Below are positions 62,699 through 64,000 of a stretch of 64,000 bases of DNA, one piece after another (positions within the stretch are counted from its first letter, which is position 1; every line of letters begins with the position of its first letter). The notes below the pieces were generated by a model. That model was not told where the DNA came from. It did not search any database and was given only the letters and a program-made list of their open reading frames with translations. Source of the stretch: Fredinandcohnia quinoae (GTDB lineage Bacteria; Bacillota; Bacilli; Bacillales; Bacillaceae_L); the NCBI RefSeq assembly GCF_022427965.1, contig NZ_JAKTTI010000014.1, positions 1 to 64,000 of the forward strand, given 5' to 3'. Made by a program: the position numbers and the translations under genes.

Positions 62699-63973
62699 TT
62701 ACGAAATTGCATCCTTCACTTTGAAGTAATATTTCATGAGACCCACTGCTTTTCCATGCTGACTGTAAAATGGAATTGGCTTAAGGTCATTTTTCTCAAA
62801 AGGGTTATCGCCTTGATTTTCTTGCAAGATATTTTCTGCAAGAAGCTTACCCATTAAGGTTGACATCGCTGCCCCATGGCCTGCATACCCAAACGCAAAA
62901 TGAGTCCCATCTTCAAGTTGACCAATATAGGGGAGCATTTCCCTTGTAAAACCAACCTTACCGCTCCAACAATATTCAACCTTATGGTTCTTTAGCTCTG
63001 GAAAAACTGTATTCATTCCTTTCTGCAGATTATCAAAAAGTCTAGTCGTATCATTTTTTATCGATCTCCCTGACCCTCCAAATGCAATCCGATTGTCAGG
63101 TGTTCTTCTAAAATAGTAAAGCATATGCTTCGTATCAAAGACGGCTCTCTCCTTTGGTATTAATGAACTGACAAGCTCATCTGGAAGTTGTTCTGTCGCA
63201 ATCATGATGCTTTCTACAGGGATAACACTCCTTGCTATCGTTTTATGTAGATCTCCTGAATAAGCATTTGTAACGATAACTACATGATCTGCAACTATTT
63301 TTCCTGTACTTGTTTCGATGATTATCTTTTGGTTTTTGTCTTTTGTCATTCTAATCGCCTCGGAGTTTTCATAAACAGTGCCACCACATTTTTCAACGGT
63401 ATCTGCTAAACCAAGAACATAATTAAATGGGTGATATGAAGCACTATTCTCATCAATACAACCACCGTGATAGAAGTCAGATTTTAATTCAGCCTGCATG
63501 GCTCCCTTATTTATTACTTGAACTCGATAATTGAAATCACGTTCTAGTTCTTCTTGTTCCTTTTTCAACCACTCTAAATGTGTTGGCTTATAGGCTGCAT
63601 ATAAATGTCCAGATCGTTGAAAGGAGCAAGAAATATCATTTTCCTGAATAATTTTTTCAATTAGATCGATTGAATCCAACGACATTTGCAGCATTTGTCT
63701 CGCTGTCTGTAATCCTTTTTTTTTAGCTAATGAGCTCATGGAGTCAATAAATCCCGTTAAAATTTGTCCTCCATTTCTACCACTTGCCCCGCTACCTATA
63801 TAGTTTTTTTCAAGTACAATTGTCCTGACATTTTTTTGTTGTAAATGATAGGCCGTTGACAGCCCTGTAAAACCTCCTCCAATAATGACTACATCACATT
63901 CTTGGTTTCCTTGTAGTTGTGGACGGCCATTATTTGAATTAGCTGTTGCCTCCCACATTGATTTATTTTCCAC
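62699..63973 (-). CDS. FAD-dependent amine oxidase (OrdL/PuuB-like)
   Basis: 424 residues from GTG 63973 (GAGGGGTGA site). FAD-binding VVIIGGGFTGLSTAYHL and GASGRNGGQI near the N terminus; C-terminal LPYIGQLEDGTHFAFGYAGHG. D-amino-acid-oxidase superfamily, gamma-glutamylputrescine oxidase type. Would oxidise a (gamma-glutamyl)polyamine to the aldehyde. It may be a parallel route to PatA. Upstream sequence is beyond the window. Confidence 0.88.
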   Translation of the reverse strand: MENKSMWEATANSNNGRPQLQGNQECDVVIIGGGFTGLSTAYHLQQKNVRTIVLEKNYIGSGASGRNGGQILTGFIDSMSSLAKKKGLQTARQMLQMSLDSIDLIEKIIQENDISCSFQRSGHLYAAYKPTHLEWLKKEQEELERDFNYRVQVINKGAMQAELKSDFYHGGCIDENSASYHPFNYVLGLADTVEKCGGTVYENSEAIRMTKDKNQKIIIETSTGKIVADHVVIVTNAYSGDLHKTIARSVIPVESIMIATEQLPDELVSSLIPKERAVFDTKHMLYYFRRTPDNRIAFGGSGRSIKNDTTRLFDNLQKGMNTVFPELKNHKVEYCWSGKVGFTREMLPYIGQLEDGTHFAFGYAGHGAAMSTLMGKLLAENILQENQGDNPFEKNDLKPIPFYSQHGKAVGLMKYYFKVKDAIS

Positions 63974-64000
63974 CGAATTCACCCCTCTGAAAAGCGTTTA

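Overview
The window is chromosomal DNA of a low-GC Gram-positive bacterium of the family Bacillaceae. The evidence is the gene order: cggR-gap-pgk-tpiA-gpmI-eno, secG-est-rnr-smpB-ssrA, rapZ-yvcK-whiA-crh, and clpP next to tRNA-Arg. Strong GGAGG-type ribosome binding sites, many GTG/TTG starts and U-tailed hairpin terminators agree with this. The species cannot be named from the sequence alone.

Layout. 1-24 kb is accessory: a NERD-domain protein, FabH, an SgrR-like regulator divergent from an MFS exporter, an S9 peptidase with a serine beta-lactamase-like hydrolase, a Bce-type two-component/ABC peptide-resistance module, a protein kinase convergent with a tiny Ser/Arg/Gly-rich protein, an ECF vitamin-type transporter with a divergent RpiR regulator, an SDR/AraC pair and a PadR/DUF2812 pair. 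24-32 kb is the trans-translation and RNA-decay block. Its tmRNA gene is interrupted in the T loop by a 279-nt group I intron, and a LAGLIDADG endonuclease gene lies just outside the tmRNA gene on the other strand. Two tandem arrays with a 52-bp period lie between rnr and smpB. 32-39 kb is the central glycolytic operon with its repressor CggR and a recognisable CggR operator. 39-46.6 kb holds rpoN (sigma-54), a DUF4352 protein, tRNA-Arg(CCG), clpP with a CtsR box, crh, whiA, yvcK, rapZ and a NUDIX gene.

46.9-64 kb is a polyamine/GABA catabolic region: gabD, gabT, a sigma-54 enhancer-binding activator, a small lipoyl-like barrel protein, agmatinase, putrescine aminotransferase, an aminoaldehyde dehydrogenase, a PotD-like binding lipoprotein, a GNAT-nitrilase fusion, a second succinate-semialdehyde dehydrogenase, a C45 acyltransferase/peptidase and an FAD amine oxidase. 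Five -24/-12 promoters with exact GG-N10-GC spacing precede genes of this region. Together the enzymes would convert agmatine to putrescine, 4-aminobutyraldehyde, GABA, succinate semialdehyde and succinate, under an activator encoded in the cluster and a sigma factor encoded 10 kb away.

Intergenic DNA is rich in repeats. There are exactly 20-bp-phased arrays of two sequence families, two 52-bp arrays, a hairpin element with a conserved core and variable arms (two copies), two larger elements of similar design, and one sequence resembling an IS200/IS605 end. All annotation comes from reading the sequence; no database search was run.
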